Assembly: GCA_027624735.1 (NCBI GenBank)
Contig: JAQBTY010000006.1
Coordinates: 1 to 32,093 of the forward strand
Direction of reading: 5' to 3'
Length of the DNA: 32,093 bases
DNA from: Pseudomonadota bacterium
Lineage (GTDB): Bacteria; Pseudomonadota; Alphaproteobacteria; MPNO01; UBA2964
Made by a program: the position numbers and the translations under genes. The notes below the pieces were generated by a model. It saw nothing but the letters and a program-made list of their open reading frames with translations, was not told the DNA's origin and did no database searches. Shown here one piece after another: positions 1-9,371 of this stretch (position 1 is its first letter; the number at the start of each line of letters is the position of its first letter).

Positions 1-5
1 TGCGC

Positions 6-29
6 GGCGCGCCTAACCGGTCGCGCGCC
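6..29. repeat. GC-rich inverted repeat downstream of the purine permease
   Basis: Seven-base perfect arms (GGCGCGC at 6-12 and GCGCGCC at 23-29) around a ten-base loop. It lies just past the stop of the minus-strand permease, where a terminator would be expected, but no T-run follows on the minus strand, so termination is only a guess. Confidence 0.35.
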
Positions 30-68
30 CAGACGCATGAAACAGGTCAATATCAGCGACCCTTGGTA

Positions 69-1370
69 TTACACCGTCGCAAAATACAGCACGAAGATGG
101 CGGCGATCAGCCACATGGCGGCGCTGATGTCACCGATTCGCCCGCACACCAGCTTGATGGCGACGTAGCTGATAAAGCCGAGCCCGATGCCCGTCGCGAT
201 GGAGAATGTCAGCGGCATGGAAAGGGCTGTGATCACGCCCGGCGCGTATTCGGTGACATCCTCCCAATCGAGATCGGCGAGACCGTGCGCCATGATGCAG
301 GCGACGAAGACGATGGCGGGCGCCGTCGCATAGGCGGGGATGGCCGTCGCCAGCGGCGCGAAGAACAGCGCGAGGACGAACAGGCCGGCCGTGGCCACGG
401 CGGTAAGCCCGGTACGCCCGCCGGCGCGGACGCCGGACGCGCTCTCGATGTAGCTGGTGGTCGACGAGGTGCCGACCAGGGCGCCGATGATTGTCGCCGA
501 ACTGTCGGCTACCAGGGCCGGCCCGAGGCGCGGCAGATTGCCTTTTTCGTCCAGCATTTTGGCCTGATGAGCGACGCCGATGAGGGTGCCTGCCGTGTCG
601 AACAGATCGACCAGCAGAAAGCTCAGGACGATGATCATGATCGTCGTGGCGCCAAGCTGGAACAGGCCGCCGAAATCGAGGGCGAGGAACGTCGGGGCGA
701 TGCTTGGCGGCGCGCTCATGATGCCTGACGGGGCAGGGGAAACGCCCAGCAGGAATCCGGCTACGGCGACCAGCAGGATGCCGATAATGATCGATCCGGT
801 GATTTTGCGGTAATCCAGCGCGATCATGATGATCAGACCCAGAAAGGCCAGAAGGACCGGCGCGCTGGTCAATTTGCCCACCGTGACGAAGGTCGCGGGA
901 TGGTCGGCGACGATCCCGGCGCTTTTCAGGCCGATAAAGCCCAGAAACAGGCCGATCCCCGCCGCGATGGCCAGCTTTTGCGACCGGGGAATGCTGTTGA
1001 TGATCCAGGCGCGGATCGGCAGGACGCTGAGCGCCAGGAACAGGACGCCGGAACAGAACACCGCGGCGAGTGCGATCTGCCAGCTTACCCCCATCCCCTT
1101 GACGACGGCGAAGGCAAAAAAGGCATTCAGACCCATGCCCGGCGCCAGCGCGATGGGATAGTTTGCGTAAACTCCCATGATCAGGGTGCCGGCCGCCGCC
1201 GCGATACAGGTGGCGACAAAGACGGCGTTCTTGTCCATGCCGGCCACGGCCAGAATGTCCGGATTGACGAAAATGATATAGGCCATGGTGAGGAAGGTCG
1301 TCAGGCCCGCGAACAGCTCGGTTTTGACAGTCGTATGATTTTCGTCCAGGTGAAACAGATTGTTCAGCAT
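69..1370 (-). CDS. NCS2-family purine permease (AzgA/PbuG type)
   Basis: Predicted proton-coupled uptake of adenine, guanine or hypoxanthine across the inner membrane. The 433-residue product matches the usual length of the AzgA/PbuG/GhxP branch. It opens with the typical ELFAGLTTFLTMAYIIFVNP segment and carries PGMGLNAFFAF near residue 80, LLVDLFDTAGTLIGVA in the middle and GTSSTTSYIESASGVRAGGRTG after it, all hallmarks of this branch. The rest is almost wholly hydrophobic, consistent with 12-14 membrane segments. The ATG at 1370 is preceded by a strong GGAGGGGG ribosome site. It is divergent from the next genes and separate from the envelope operon. Which purine it prefers cannot be read from the sequence. 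Confidence 0.9.
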   Translation of the reverse strand: MLNNLFHLDENHTTVKTELFAGLTTFLTMAYIIFVNPDILAVAGMDKNAVFVATCIAAAAGTLIMGVYANYPIALAPGMGLNAFFAFAVVKGMGVSWQIALAAVFCSGVLFLALSVLPIRAWIINSIPRSQKLAIAAGIGLFLGFIGLKSAGIVADHPATFVTVGKLTSAPVLLAFLGLIIMIALDYRKITGSIIIGILLVAVAGFLLGVSPAPSGIMSAPPSIAPTFLALDFGGLFQLGATTIMIIVLSFLLVDLFDTAGTLIGVAHQAKMLDEKGNLPRLGPALVADSSATIIGALVGTSSTTSYIESASGVRAGGRTGLTAVATAGLFVLALFFAPLATAIPAYATAPAIVFVACIMAHGLADLDWEDVTEYAPGVITALSMPLTFSIATGIGLGFISYVAIKLVCGRIGDISAAMWLIAAIFVLYFATV

Positions 1371-1514
1371 GGGAGCCCCCTCCGGAATGGTCTTTATTCA
1401 ATCGCCGGGTCAGGATAGGGGGAAAACAGGACGCGGCAAAGTGAATCGGTTAACCATTCTTAAACGATCGTTAATTTTAAGCGTTCCTTAAATTTGTGCT
1501 TGTATAACAGACCT
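1371..1514. promoter_or_regulatory. AT-rich divergent promoter region with small palindromes
   Basis: This gap separates the minus-strand permease from the plus-strand exported-protein gene, so it should hold both promoters. It is much richer in A/T than its surroundings and contains perfect palindromes GGTTAACC (1448-1455) and AACGATCGTT (1463-1472), plus repeated TTAA. TATAAC at 1503-1508 resembles a -10 box but has no good -35 at normal spacing. A regulator site is possible, none is identified. Confidence 0.35.
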
Positions 1515-1934
1515 ATGCGCAGCTTCCTTCATGCAGCGGCTCTCATGGCCGCGACTGTCCTCAATTGCCCGGCGGCGGCCCAGACCGTCACCATCAGGGC
1601 CGACGATTGCGCGCAGCTCGTCCAGCACGTTGCCGCGTCGGACGTTGCGTTCGAGCCTGGGGTCGACCTTCAGGGCCGTTTTGTCGTTCCCGCCGATCTC
1701 GGCGGCGGGACAATTCTGGAACTACCCAGCGAATTCACTATCCCGATCACCGTGGACCTTCAGAAAAGGCTAGGTATACCGGTCGATCCAGATCGGTTTC
1801 AGACCCAGAATTTCAGCGTCGGAACTGTGGTCTGGAACGACGGAAAGGCGTATTTCAACGGCCAGCCGCTACAAAGCGACCAGTCCGAAAAGCTCGCCGC
1901 GCTTTGCCAGAAACGAATGGGGTCCGGCGGCTAG
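1515..1934 (+). CDS. Small exported protein of unknown function
   Basis: I do not recognise a named family. From the ATG at 1515 the product has 139 residues. It begins with a signal peptide (MRSFLHAAALMAATVLNC, then PAAAQ, with likely cleavage after AAA or AAQ), and the rest is hydrophilic, so a periplasmic location is likely. The mature part has an early Cys (DDCAQLV) and a late Cys (ALCQKR), which could form one disulfide. An in-frame TTG at 1494 would add seven residues before the signal peptide; the ATG is preferred because it gives a clean signal sequence. Neither start has a good ribosome site. It lies just upstream of proS on the same strand. Confidence 0.7.
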   Translation: MRSFLHAAALMAATVLNCPAAAQTVTIRADDCAQLVQHVAASDVAFEPGVDLQGRFVVPADLGGGTILELPSEFTIPITVDLQKRLGIPVDPDRFQTQNFSVGTVVWNDGKAYFNGQPLQSDQSEKLAALCQKRMGSGG

Positions 1935-2033
1935 AGCCCCATTGCCTTCCCAAGGACGTTTGCCTAAAGTCTGACCGCCGCGCGGCCGGACCCCCCAATG
2001 TTGGGCGACCGTCCCGCGCCGGCAGGAATTGAA

Positions 2034-3347
2034 ATGCGTTTATCGAGCTATTTTCTACCGACATTGAAGGAAGATCCCGCCGAGGCGCAAATCGTGTCTC
2101 ACCGGCTGATGCTGCGCGCCGGCATGGTGCGCCAGGCGAGCGCCGGGATTTATTCCTGGCTGCCGCTGGGGCTTCGCGTTCTTCGCAAAGTTGAGCAGAT
2201 TGTTCGTCAAGAACAGGACGCGGCCGGCTGTCAGGAAATTTTGATGCCGACGATTCAGTCGGCGGATTTATGGCGCGAAAGCGGCCGTTATGACGGTTAT
2301 GGCAAGGAAATGCTGCGCATTATCGATCGTCATGATCGGGAAATGCTGTATGGCCCGACAAACGAAGAGCTGGTAACGGATATTTTCCGCAATACCGTGC
2401 GGAGCTATCGCGACCTGCCGACGCTTCTGTACCATATTCAGTGGAAGTTCCGGGACGAAATGCGGCCCCGGTTTGGCGTGATGCGCGGCCGCGAATTCCT
2501 GATGAAGGACGCCTATTCCTTCGATCTCGATTATGATGCCGCGCGCCGCTCCTACAACAAGATGTTCGTGTCCTACCTGCGAACCTTCGCGCGCATGGGA
2601 TTGCAGGCTATTCCCATGCAGGCCGATACCGGACCTATCGGCGGTGATCTAAGCCACGAGTTCATCATCCTCGCGGAAACCGGCGAAAGCGAAGTTTACT
2701 GCCACAAGGATTATTTGACATTCGATCCGCTGGCCGCCGGGATCGATTACGAGGCCGATCTGCAGCCCGTTGTCGATCAATGGACAAGCCTTTATGCCGC
2801 CACCGACGAAAAACACGATCCTGCATCGGTGGACGCCATAGGGGATGCTCTTCTTCAGGCGCGTGGGATAGAGGTCGGCCATATCTTCTATTTCGGGACC
2901 AAGTACTCGCGTGCGATGAACGCCACCGTCACCGGCCCGGACGGCAGCGAAATCGTCGCTGAAATGGGATCCTACGGCATTGGTGTATCGCGCCTTGTGG
3001 GGGCCATTATCGAGGCCTATCACGATGATTCGGGCATCGTCTGGCCCGATAGCGTCGCGCCTTTTTCCGTCGGGCTCCTCAATCTCCGCAGCGGCGATAC
3101 GGCCTGTGATGTCGCCTGTGACGATATGTATGGCAAACTCCGGGCCGCTGGCCTTGATGTGCTGTATGATGACCGGGACGAACGGGCCGGTGGCAAGTTC
3201 GCCGATATGGATCTGATCGGTGTGCCGTGGCAGCTGATCGTCGGGCCACGCGGCCTGAAATCCGGAACCGTCGAGGTGAAACGCCGGGCGACCGGGGAAC
3301 GGGAGGAACTATCCGTTGAGGCAGCCCTGTCGCGCGTTTCGTCGTAA
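2034..3347 (+). CDS. proS: Prolyl-tRNA synthetase, short alphaproteobacterial form
   Basis: Charges tRNA-Pro with proline. The 437-residue class II enzyme starts [20 protein letters not shown], the family N-terminus. Motif 2 is visible as [20 protein letters not shown] and motif 3 as [18 protein letters not shown]-terminal anticodon-binding domain covers roughly the last 90 residues. It lacks the ~180-residue editing insertion of E. coli ProRS, as is usual in alphaproteobacteria, so Ala-tRNA-Pro editing would need a separate factor. The ATG at 2034 is chosen over one at 1998 because family homology begins there and AGGA precedes it at good spacing. Confidence 0.96.
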   Translation: MRLSSYFLPTLKEDPAEAQIVSHRLMLRAGMVRQASAGIYSWLPLGLRVLRKVEQIVRQEQDAAGCQEILMPTIQSADLWRESGRYDGYGKEMLRIIDRHDREMLYGPTNEELVTDIFRNTVRSYRDLPTLLYHIQWKFRDEMRPRFGVMRGREFLMKDAYSFDLDYDAARRSYNKMFVSYLRTFARMGLQAIPMQADTGPIGGDLSHEFIILAETGESEVYCHKDYLTFDPLAAGIDYEADLQPVVDQWTSLYAATDEKHDPASVDAIGDALLQARGIEVGHIFYFGTKYSRAMNATVTGPDGSEIVAEMGSYGIGVSRLVGAIIEAYHDDSGIVWPDSVAPFSVGLLNLRSGDTACDVACDDMYGKLRAAGLDVLYDDRDERAGGKFADMDLIGVPWQLIVGPRGLKSGTVEVKRRATGEREELSVEAALSRVSS

Positions 3348-3366
3348 TTGTCTGATGGTAGCCACC

Positions 3367-3478
3367 CCCACCTCACCCCAACCCTCTCCCCCCCAACGGG
3401 GCGGAGAGGGAGTCAGTTTGAGATCTTGCAACCGTATTCCCCACCGCCCTTCAGGGGGGAGGGGCCAGGGGAGGTGGG
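3367..3478. repeat. Palindromic GC-rich repeat element between proS and lolC
   Basis: Outer arms CCCACCTC (3367-3374) and GAGGTGGG (3471-3478) enclose two smaller hairpins: CCCTCTCC/GGAGAGGG (3382-3389 and 3403-3410, with CCCC/GGGG inside) and a CCCC...GGGG structure around 3439-3464. This layout and the CACCCCAACCCTCTCCC wording match a class of short non-coding palindromic repeats scattered in many proteobacterial genomes. It may fold in the proS transcript and limit read-through to lolC. An open frame crossing it is not a gene. Confidence 0.7.
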
Positions 3479-3539
3479 CCTTCGTATGTTCCTACACGGG
3501 ACATATTTACTCTGACGAGGCGGTGGACGGTATCGCCGT

Positions 3540-4797
3540 ATGATTTTTTCATCCTTCGAACGAATGGTTGCCTGGCGCTATCTCCGGGCTCGACGCCAGG
3601 AAGGATTCATCTCCGTCATCGCCGGGTTTTCCTTGGCCGGGATCGGACTGGGGGTCGCGACGCTCATCATCGTGATGGCGGTGATGAACGGATTTAGGGC
3701 AGAATTGCTCGGACGTATTCTCGGGCTGAATGGCCACATCGGTGTTTCATCGGCAAGCCAGCGGAGCCTGAGCAACTTCGACGCCATTGCCGCGCGTCTC
3801 CGTGGAATCGACCGGGTGGTGCGGGTGACGCCGATCGTCGAGGGTCAGGCCATGGCGACGGTCAGGGGCCAGGCCGGCGGCGTGCTAGTGCGTGGTATCC
3901 GGACCGAAGACCTTTTAAAGCACCCCATCCTGGTGAAAAGTATCCTTCAGGGTGATCTTTCGAAATTCGGTGTCGGGAATGACGGCCTGGCTGACGTTCT
4001 TGTCGGCAGCCGCTTTGCCCAAAAATTCGGCGTGAGTATCGGAAGCCGGGTCACACTGATTGCGCCCGAGAGCCGATCCACGGCGTTCGGTTCGGTGCCC
4101 CGCATCAAGAGTTTCCGGGTTCAGGGACTGTTTGAAATCGGCATGTACGAATATGACAGCAGCTTCCTGTTTGTGCCCCTGCAGGCCGCGCAGGCCTTCT
4201 TTCGCGTCGGCAAGGGCGGGGTCACGACACTGGAAGTCATGCTGACCAGTCCGGACGACGTGGACCGGGTACGGCCGATCATCGGCAAGGCGGCAGGGGA
4301 ACCTGTTCGCATGGTCGACTGGCAGCGCGCCAATGCGAGCTTCTTCAACGCCATTCAGGTGGAACGGAACGTCATGTTTCTTATCCTGACTCTGATCATC
4401 GTTGTCGCCGCCTTCAACGTTATTTCCGGTCTTATCATGATGGTGAAGGATAAGGGGCGCGACATTGCCATTCTGCGAACCATGGGGGCGACCCGTGGCA
4501 TGATCATGCGGATATTTCTGTTGTCGGGCATGGCCGTCGGAATCATCGGAACCATCGCGGGCTTTGCGCTGGGGCTGGCGTTTTCACTCAACATAGACAC
4601 GGTCAAGAAGGGGCTCGAAGCCTTGACCGGGTCGGAGCTCTTTGCCGCCGAGATCTATTTTCTGTCCACCTTGCCGGCGAAGGTCGATCCGATGGAAGTG
4701 GTTTCCGTCGTCGGCATGGCGCTGGGCCTGTGTTTTATCGCAACCCTTTATCCGGCATGGCGGGCTGCCCGTCTCGATCCGGTCGAGGCCCTGCGCT

Positions 4798-4805
<8 letters not shown>
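3540..4805 (+). CDS. lolC: Lipoprotein-releasing ABC transporter permease LolC/LolE
   Basis: Inner-membrane subunit that, with the LolD ATPase, extracts outer-membrane lipoproteins and hands them to LolA. The 421-residue product begins with the family signature [20 protein letters not shown], then a first membrane segment (about 22-48). A long periplasmic domain follows, and three further membrane segments lie in the C-terminal third (about 278-300, 318-350, 380-402). It ends [17 protein letters not shown], typical of MacB/LolC-type permeases. Alphaproteobacteria usually have one hybrid LolC/E protein; only one is seen here. The ATG at 3540 has a weak ribosome site. Its stop overlaps the start of lolD, so the two are translationally coupled. 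Confidence 0.93.
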
Positions 4806-5508
<703 letters not shown>

Positions 5509-5716
5509 GGTAGGGATCGGACGGCGATGAAGGTGTTTCCTGTTGGGTCAATGTTGGTGATTCGTTCTTCCTTATAAAAATTGTGTGTTTTCAGGGCTTT
5601 ATGGAGACATTGTCCACATGATCTTGTGGACAAGTCGGCCGTCAATTCATTTATGTTGTATGTTCCTGATTTGTTCGGAATGACATAAACGGCCGCTTAT
5701 GGAATCATTTGGATAC
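5509..5716 (+). promoter_or_regulatory. Intergenic region upstream of dnaE with a DnaA-box-like inverted pair
   Basis: This A/T-rich gap should contain the dnaE promoter, but I cannot fix one. Its main feature is a perfect inverted repeat: TTGTCCACA (5610-5618), six bases, then TGTGGACAA (5625-5633). Each arm is one base from the DnaA box consensus TTATNCACA. It could be a DnaA or repressor operator, or a stem in the transcript. No T-run follows, so an intrinsic terminator is unlikely. Confidence 0.5.
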
Positions 5717-8700
5717 ATGAGCCACGCAAAATTCGTCCACCTTCACGTCCACTCGGCCTATTCCCTTTCGGAAGGCGCGATCAAGCTGCCTCAGCTGATC
5801 AGCCTCTGCGAAAAAGAGGGCATGCCGGCTGTGGCGGTAACCGACACCGGCAATCTGTTTGGCGCGCTCGAGTTTTCCCTTGCCGCGCGACGGGCTGGCG
5901 TACAGCCGATTATCGGATGCCAGATTGCCGTGGCTCGACCAACCGGTATTGGCGCCGCGCATGGACACCGCGCGCCGGGTCAGCGGGCGGATCTGGATGA
6001 TCTGGTTTTGCTGGTTCGCGATCGGACCGGCTATCAGAATCTGCTGAAACTCGCGAGCCGTTCCTTTCTGGAGACGCCCAGCGGCGAGCGGCCCCATATT
6101 ACCTTCGACGATCTGGAAAAATATTCCGAGGGGCTGATCGCGTTGACCAGCGGACCGAGCGGCGCCGTGGGGGCGTTGCTGGCGGCCGGTCAGCATGACG
6201 CGGCAACGGAAATGTTACAGCGTTTAATGACCCTTTTCCCCGGCGCGCTCTATGTCGAACTGATGCGCCATGGGGAGGCGATCGAGGACAGGATCGATGG
6301 GCCGCTGATCGATCTCGCCTATAAACATGAATTGCCGCTTGTCGCGACGAACAACTGCTATTTCAGCGATCCCGATATGTTTGAAGCCCATGACGCTTTG
6401 CTGTGCATTGCGGCGGGGGCCCATGTCAGTGATCGCGAACGGCGGCGCCTGACGCCGCTTTATGGATTTCGGTCGGCAGAGGAAATGCAGCAGGCCTTTG
6501 CCGACGTTCCCGAAGCCATCGACAATACGCTGATCATCGCTCAGCGCTGCGCCTTCATGCCCGATGAGCATGCGCCGATCCTGCCGGCCTTCTCCACACC
6601 CGACGGGATTACCGAAACCGAGATGCTGCGCGCCGAAGCGGAAGAGGGGCTCGAAGCGCGCATGGCGGTGCTTGGGCTCAATAAAGAGGGGCGGAAACCT
6701 TATGTAGACCGGCTGAATTTCGAGCTCGACGTGATCGTCGAAATGGGGTTCCCCGGATATTTCCTGATCGTTTCCGACTTTATTAAATGGGCGAAGGCGC
6801 AAGGTATTCCGGTAGGTCCCGGTCGTGGATCGGGGGCGGGATCGGTCGTCGCCTGGTCTCTGTCCATTACCGACCTGGATCCGCTTGAATTCGGATTGCT
6901 GTTCGAACGGTTCCTCAATCCAGAACGTGTGTCGATGCCTGATTTCGACATCGATTTTTGCCAGGACCGGCGTGACGAGGTCATTCGCTATGTTCAGGAC
7001 AAATATGGTTCCGATCAAGTAGCGCAGATTATTACCTTCGGAAAATTGCAGGCCCGTGCCGTGTTGCGCGATGTTGGCCGCGTGCTCGCCATGCCCTATG
7101 GTTATGTCGACAAGATCTGCAAGCTGGTTCCTTTCAATCCGGCGCATCCGCCGAGCTTGAAGGAAGCGCTGGAGCAGGAGCCCGAGTTAAGGCGCCTGCA
7201 GAAAGACGATGAACAGGTCGCCCGCCTTCTCGACATCGGGATGCGTCTCGAGGGGCTTTTCCGGCACGCCTCTACCCATGCCGCGGGCGTGGTTATCGGC
7301 GACCGCAGGCTGGACGAGCTGGTGCCGCTTTATCAGGATCCCCGCTCAAGCATGGCGGCGACCCAGTTTTCCATGAAATATGCCGAAGCCGCGGGGCTGG
7401 TGAAATTCGATTTTCTGGGGCTAAAGACCCTGACCGTCCTGGCGAAGGCGGTTGGGTTCCTGGCCGAACGCGGTGTCGATATCGACCTCCTCCAACTACC
7501 GTTGAAAGACGAAAAGACGTTTGAAATGCTGGGCCGCGGCGACACCATCGGGGTGTTCCAGTTGGAAAGTTCGGGCATGCGGGACGTGCTGCGGCAGATG
7601 AAGCCTGACTGTTTCGGAGACATCATCGCGCTGGTCGCGCTCTACCGCCCGGGCCCGATGGACAATATTCCCCGCTATATCGCCTGTAAGCACGGGAAAG
7701 AGGAGCCGGACTACCTGCATCCCGATCTGGAAGGTATCCTGAAAGAAACGTTCGGGGTCATGATCTATCAGGAACAGGTCATGCAGATAGCCCAGGTTCT
7801 TTCCGGGTTTTCTCTTGGCTCCGCCGACCTGCTGCGGCGCGCCATGGGCAAGAAGATCAAGTCGGAAATGGAGGCGCAGCGTAACGCCTTCGTTGAAGGC
7901 GCCGTGGCGCGTGCCGTCGATAAGGGCCAGGCCGGCCAGATTTTCGACCAAGTCGACAAATTCGCGGGCTATGGCTTCAACAAATCGCACGCCGCAGCCT
8001 ATGCGCTGGTTGCGTATCAGACAGCCTGGCTCAAGGCGAATTATCCGGTCGAATTTTTGGCCGCCTCGATGACTCTCGAGCTTGGCAATACCGACAAACT
8101 CAACACATTCCGGCAGGAACTCGGCAACCTTGGCATTCCCCTGCTGCCGCCGGACATCAATGATTCAGACGTTGCGTTTGGCGTTCGGGCGCCTAAGAAC
8201 GAGAACGATAAGGGTGCAATCCGTTATGCGCTGGCCGCCATCAAGAATGTCGGGGCCCAGGCCATGGCGTCAGTCGTCGCGGAGCGGCGCGAGAATGGTC
8301 TCTATGAAGACGTCTTCGATTTTGCGGAACGAATTGGCGCTAAAGCGGCCAATAAGCGTCAGTTGGAAAATTTGGTCCGCGCCGGGGCCCTGGATTCACT
8401 ACACAAGAATCGGCGCCAGCTATTCGAAGGCGTCGAAATATTGTTGAAGACGGCCAGCGCCGCCGAGCGGGACCGGGCGGACCAGCAGGTGAGCCTGTTC
8501 GACGGGCAGGACGACATGCTTCCCAAGCAGCAGGACAGCCTGCCGGACATACAGGATTGGCTGCCGATCGAACGGCTGAAACAGGAGATGGATGCGGTCG
8601 GGCTCTATCTGTCGGCGCACCCTCTGGACGATTACCGGACAGCGTTGGAGCGTCTGGGCGTTGTCCCGCTGGAGTCGTTGACCGTATCGTCTGCCGGCAG

Positions 8701-9181
8701 CAAGCCGCGCGTTGCCGGTGTCGTGGTTCGCCGGCAGGATCGCACCTCCGCGAAGGGCAACCGTTTCGCGTTCCTGCAACTTTCCTGCATAGATGGCGAG
8801 CTTGAGGTCGTTTTGTTTTCGGAGATACTGTCGTCATCCCGCGACTTGCTGGAATCCGGCAAACCGCTTCTGCTTACCTGTGAAGCACGTGGCGATGGCG
8901 ATGGCGTAAGGCTCAGCGCCCTGTCGGTCGAAGATCTGGATGTGGCCGTGGCGCGGTCCGGCGCGGGGTTGAAAGTCCATATCGATCGCGAAGATGCTTT
9001 CCTGGGCCTCAGGAGCATCATCACGCAAGGGAAGCAGGGCAAGGGACAGGTTCGCCTGCTATTGGATATCGATAACCGTCAGTCCGTGGAACTTAGCCTG
9101 CCGGGCGGCTATGCCGTTTCCGCCGATTTGCGGGCCGCGATCAGCGCGGTGCCGGGTGTCATCGAACTGCGTGATATTTGA
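5717..9181 (+). CDS. dnaE: DNA polymerase III alpha subunit
   Basis: Catalytic subunit of the replicative polymerase. With the ATG at 5717 the product has 1154 residues, full length for DnaE1. It has an N-terminal PHP domain (HLHVHSAYS from residue 8), the conserved GPGRGSGAGSVVAW, and the catalytic aspartates in PDFDIDF (D409, D411) and in VKFDFLGLKTL (D565). The tau/beta-interacting C-terminal region includes an OB fold near VAGVVVRRQDRTSAKG. MSHAKFVHLHVHSAYSL aligns with the usual family start, so 5717 is preferred over an in-frame ATG at 5699; neither has a strong ribosome site. The gene is intact. Confidence 0.96.
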   Translation: MSHAKFVHLHVHSAYSLSEGAIKLPQLISLCEKEGMPAVAVTDTGNLFGALEFSLAARRAGVQPIIGCQIAVARPTGIGAAHGHRAPGQRADLDDLVLLVRDRTGYQNLLKLASRSFLETPSGERPHITFDDLEKYSEGLIALTSGPSGAVGALLAAGQHDAATEMLQRLMTLFPGALYVELMRHGEAIEDRIDGPLIDLAYKHELPLVATNNCYFSDPDMFEAHDALLCIAAGAHVSDRERRRLTPLYGFRSAEEMQQAFADVPEAIDNTLIIAQRCAFMPDEHAPILPAFSTPDGITETEMLRAEAEEGLEARMAVLGLNKEGRKPYVDRLNFELDVIVEMGFPGYFLIVSDFIKWAKAQGIPVGPGRGSGAGSVVAWSLSITDLDPLEFGLLFERFLNPERVSMPDFDIDFCQDRRDEVIRYVQDKYGSDQVAQIITFGKLQARAVLRDVGRVLAMPYGYVDKICKLVPFNPAHPPSLKEALEQEPELRRLQKDDEQVARLLDIGMRLEGLFRHASTHAAGVVIGDRRLDELVPLYQDPRSSMAATQFSMKYAEAAGLVKFDFLGLKTLTVLAKAVGFLAERGVDIDLLQLPLKDEKTFEMLGRGDTIGVFQLESSGMRDVLRQMKPDCFGDIIALVALYRPGPMDNIPRYIACKHGKEEPDYLHPDLEGILKETFGVMIYQEQVMQIAQVLSGFSLGSADLLRRAMGKKIKSEMEAQRNAFVEGAVARAVDKGQAGQIFDQVDKFAGYGFNKSHAAAYALVAYQTAWLKANYPVEFLAASMTLELGNTDKLNTFRQELGNLGIPLLPPDINDSDVAFGVRAPKNENDKGAIRYALAAIKNVGAQAMASVVAERRENGLYEDVFDFAERIGAKAANKRQLENLVRAGALDSLHKNRRQLFEGVEILLKTASAAERDRADQQVSLFDGQDDMLPKQQDSLPDIQDWLPIERLKQEMDAVGLYLSAHPLDDYRTALERLGVVPLESLTVSSAGSKPRVAGVVVRRQDRTSAKGNRFAFLQLSCIDGELEVVLFSEILSSSRDLLESGKPLLLTCEARGDGDGVRLSALSVEDLDVAVARSGAGLKVHIDREDAFLGLRSIITQGKQGKGQVRLLLDIDNRQSVELSLPGGYAVSADLRAAISAVPGVIELRDI

Positions 9182-9209
9182 TATTTCACGCATATTTCCA
9201 TGTTTCTGG

Positions 9210-9238
9210 TTGATAATTCCCCGACATAGGCGTATCAA
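9210..9238 (+). promoter_or_regulatory. Candidate sigma-70 promoter for rpsB-tsf
   Basis: TTGATA (9210-9215), a 17-base spacer and TATCAA (9233-9238) fit a housekeeping promoter (5/6 and 4/6 matches). It would start a leader of about 125 bases before rpsB. Read by eye, not tested. Confidence 0.45.
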
Positions 9239-9304
9239 AATGACGATTTTAACTCGCACGCGAATTTACGGCGGCGTCAGCTAACTCTGGCCCGCCGATC
9301 CGGT

Positions 9305-9331
9305 GTCTGGGGAACATGTGTTCCGCCAGAC
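9305..9331 (+). promoter_or_regulatory. Stable hairpin in the rpsB leader
   Basis: GTCTGG (9305-9310) pairs with CCAGAC (9326-9331); inside it GGAACA pairs with TGTTCC, giving a 12-bp stem with one bulged G. A second weak stem, GGTT (9337-9340)/AACC (9351-9354), places a GGAGG in its loop just before the ribosome site. Ribosomal protein S2 represses its own leader in gammaproteobacteria; a similar role here is an inference. Confidence 0.5.
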
Positions 9332-9371
9332 CATGTGGTTCGCGGAGGCTAACCGGAGAAGAGGACACCAA

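Noticed and set aside
63-728. Long plus-strand frame opposite the purine permease
   Set aside because: Asp/Arg/Gly-rich shadow of a GC-rich gene; the minus-strand frame has clear family motifs.
3316-3543. Plus-strand open frame of 75 codons between proS and lolC
   Set aside because: It crosses the palindromic repeat, overlaps the end of proS in another frame and encodes low-complexity Pro/Gly/Arg sequence.
5610-5633. The dyad before dnaE as a terminator of lolD
   Set aside because: No T-run on the downstream side and it is over 100 bases from the lolD stop.
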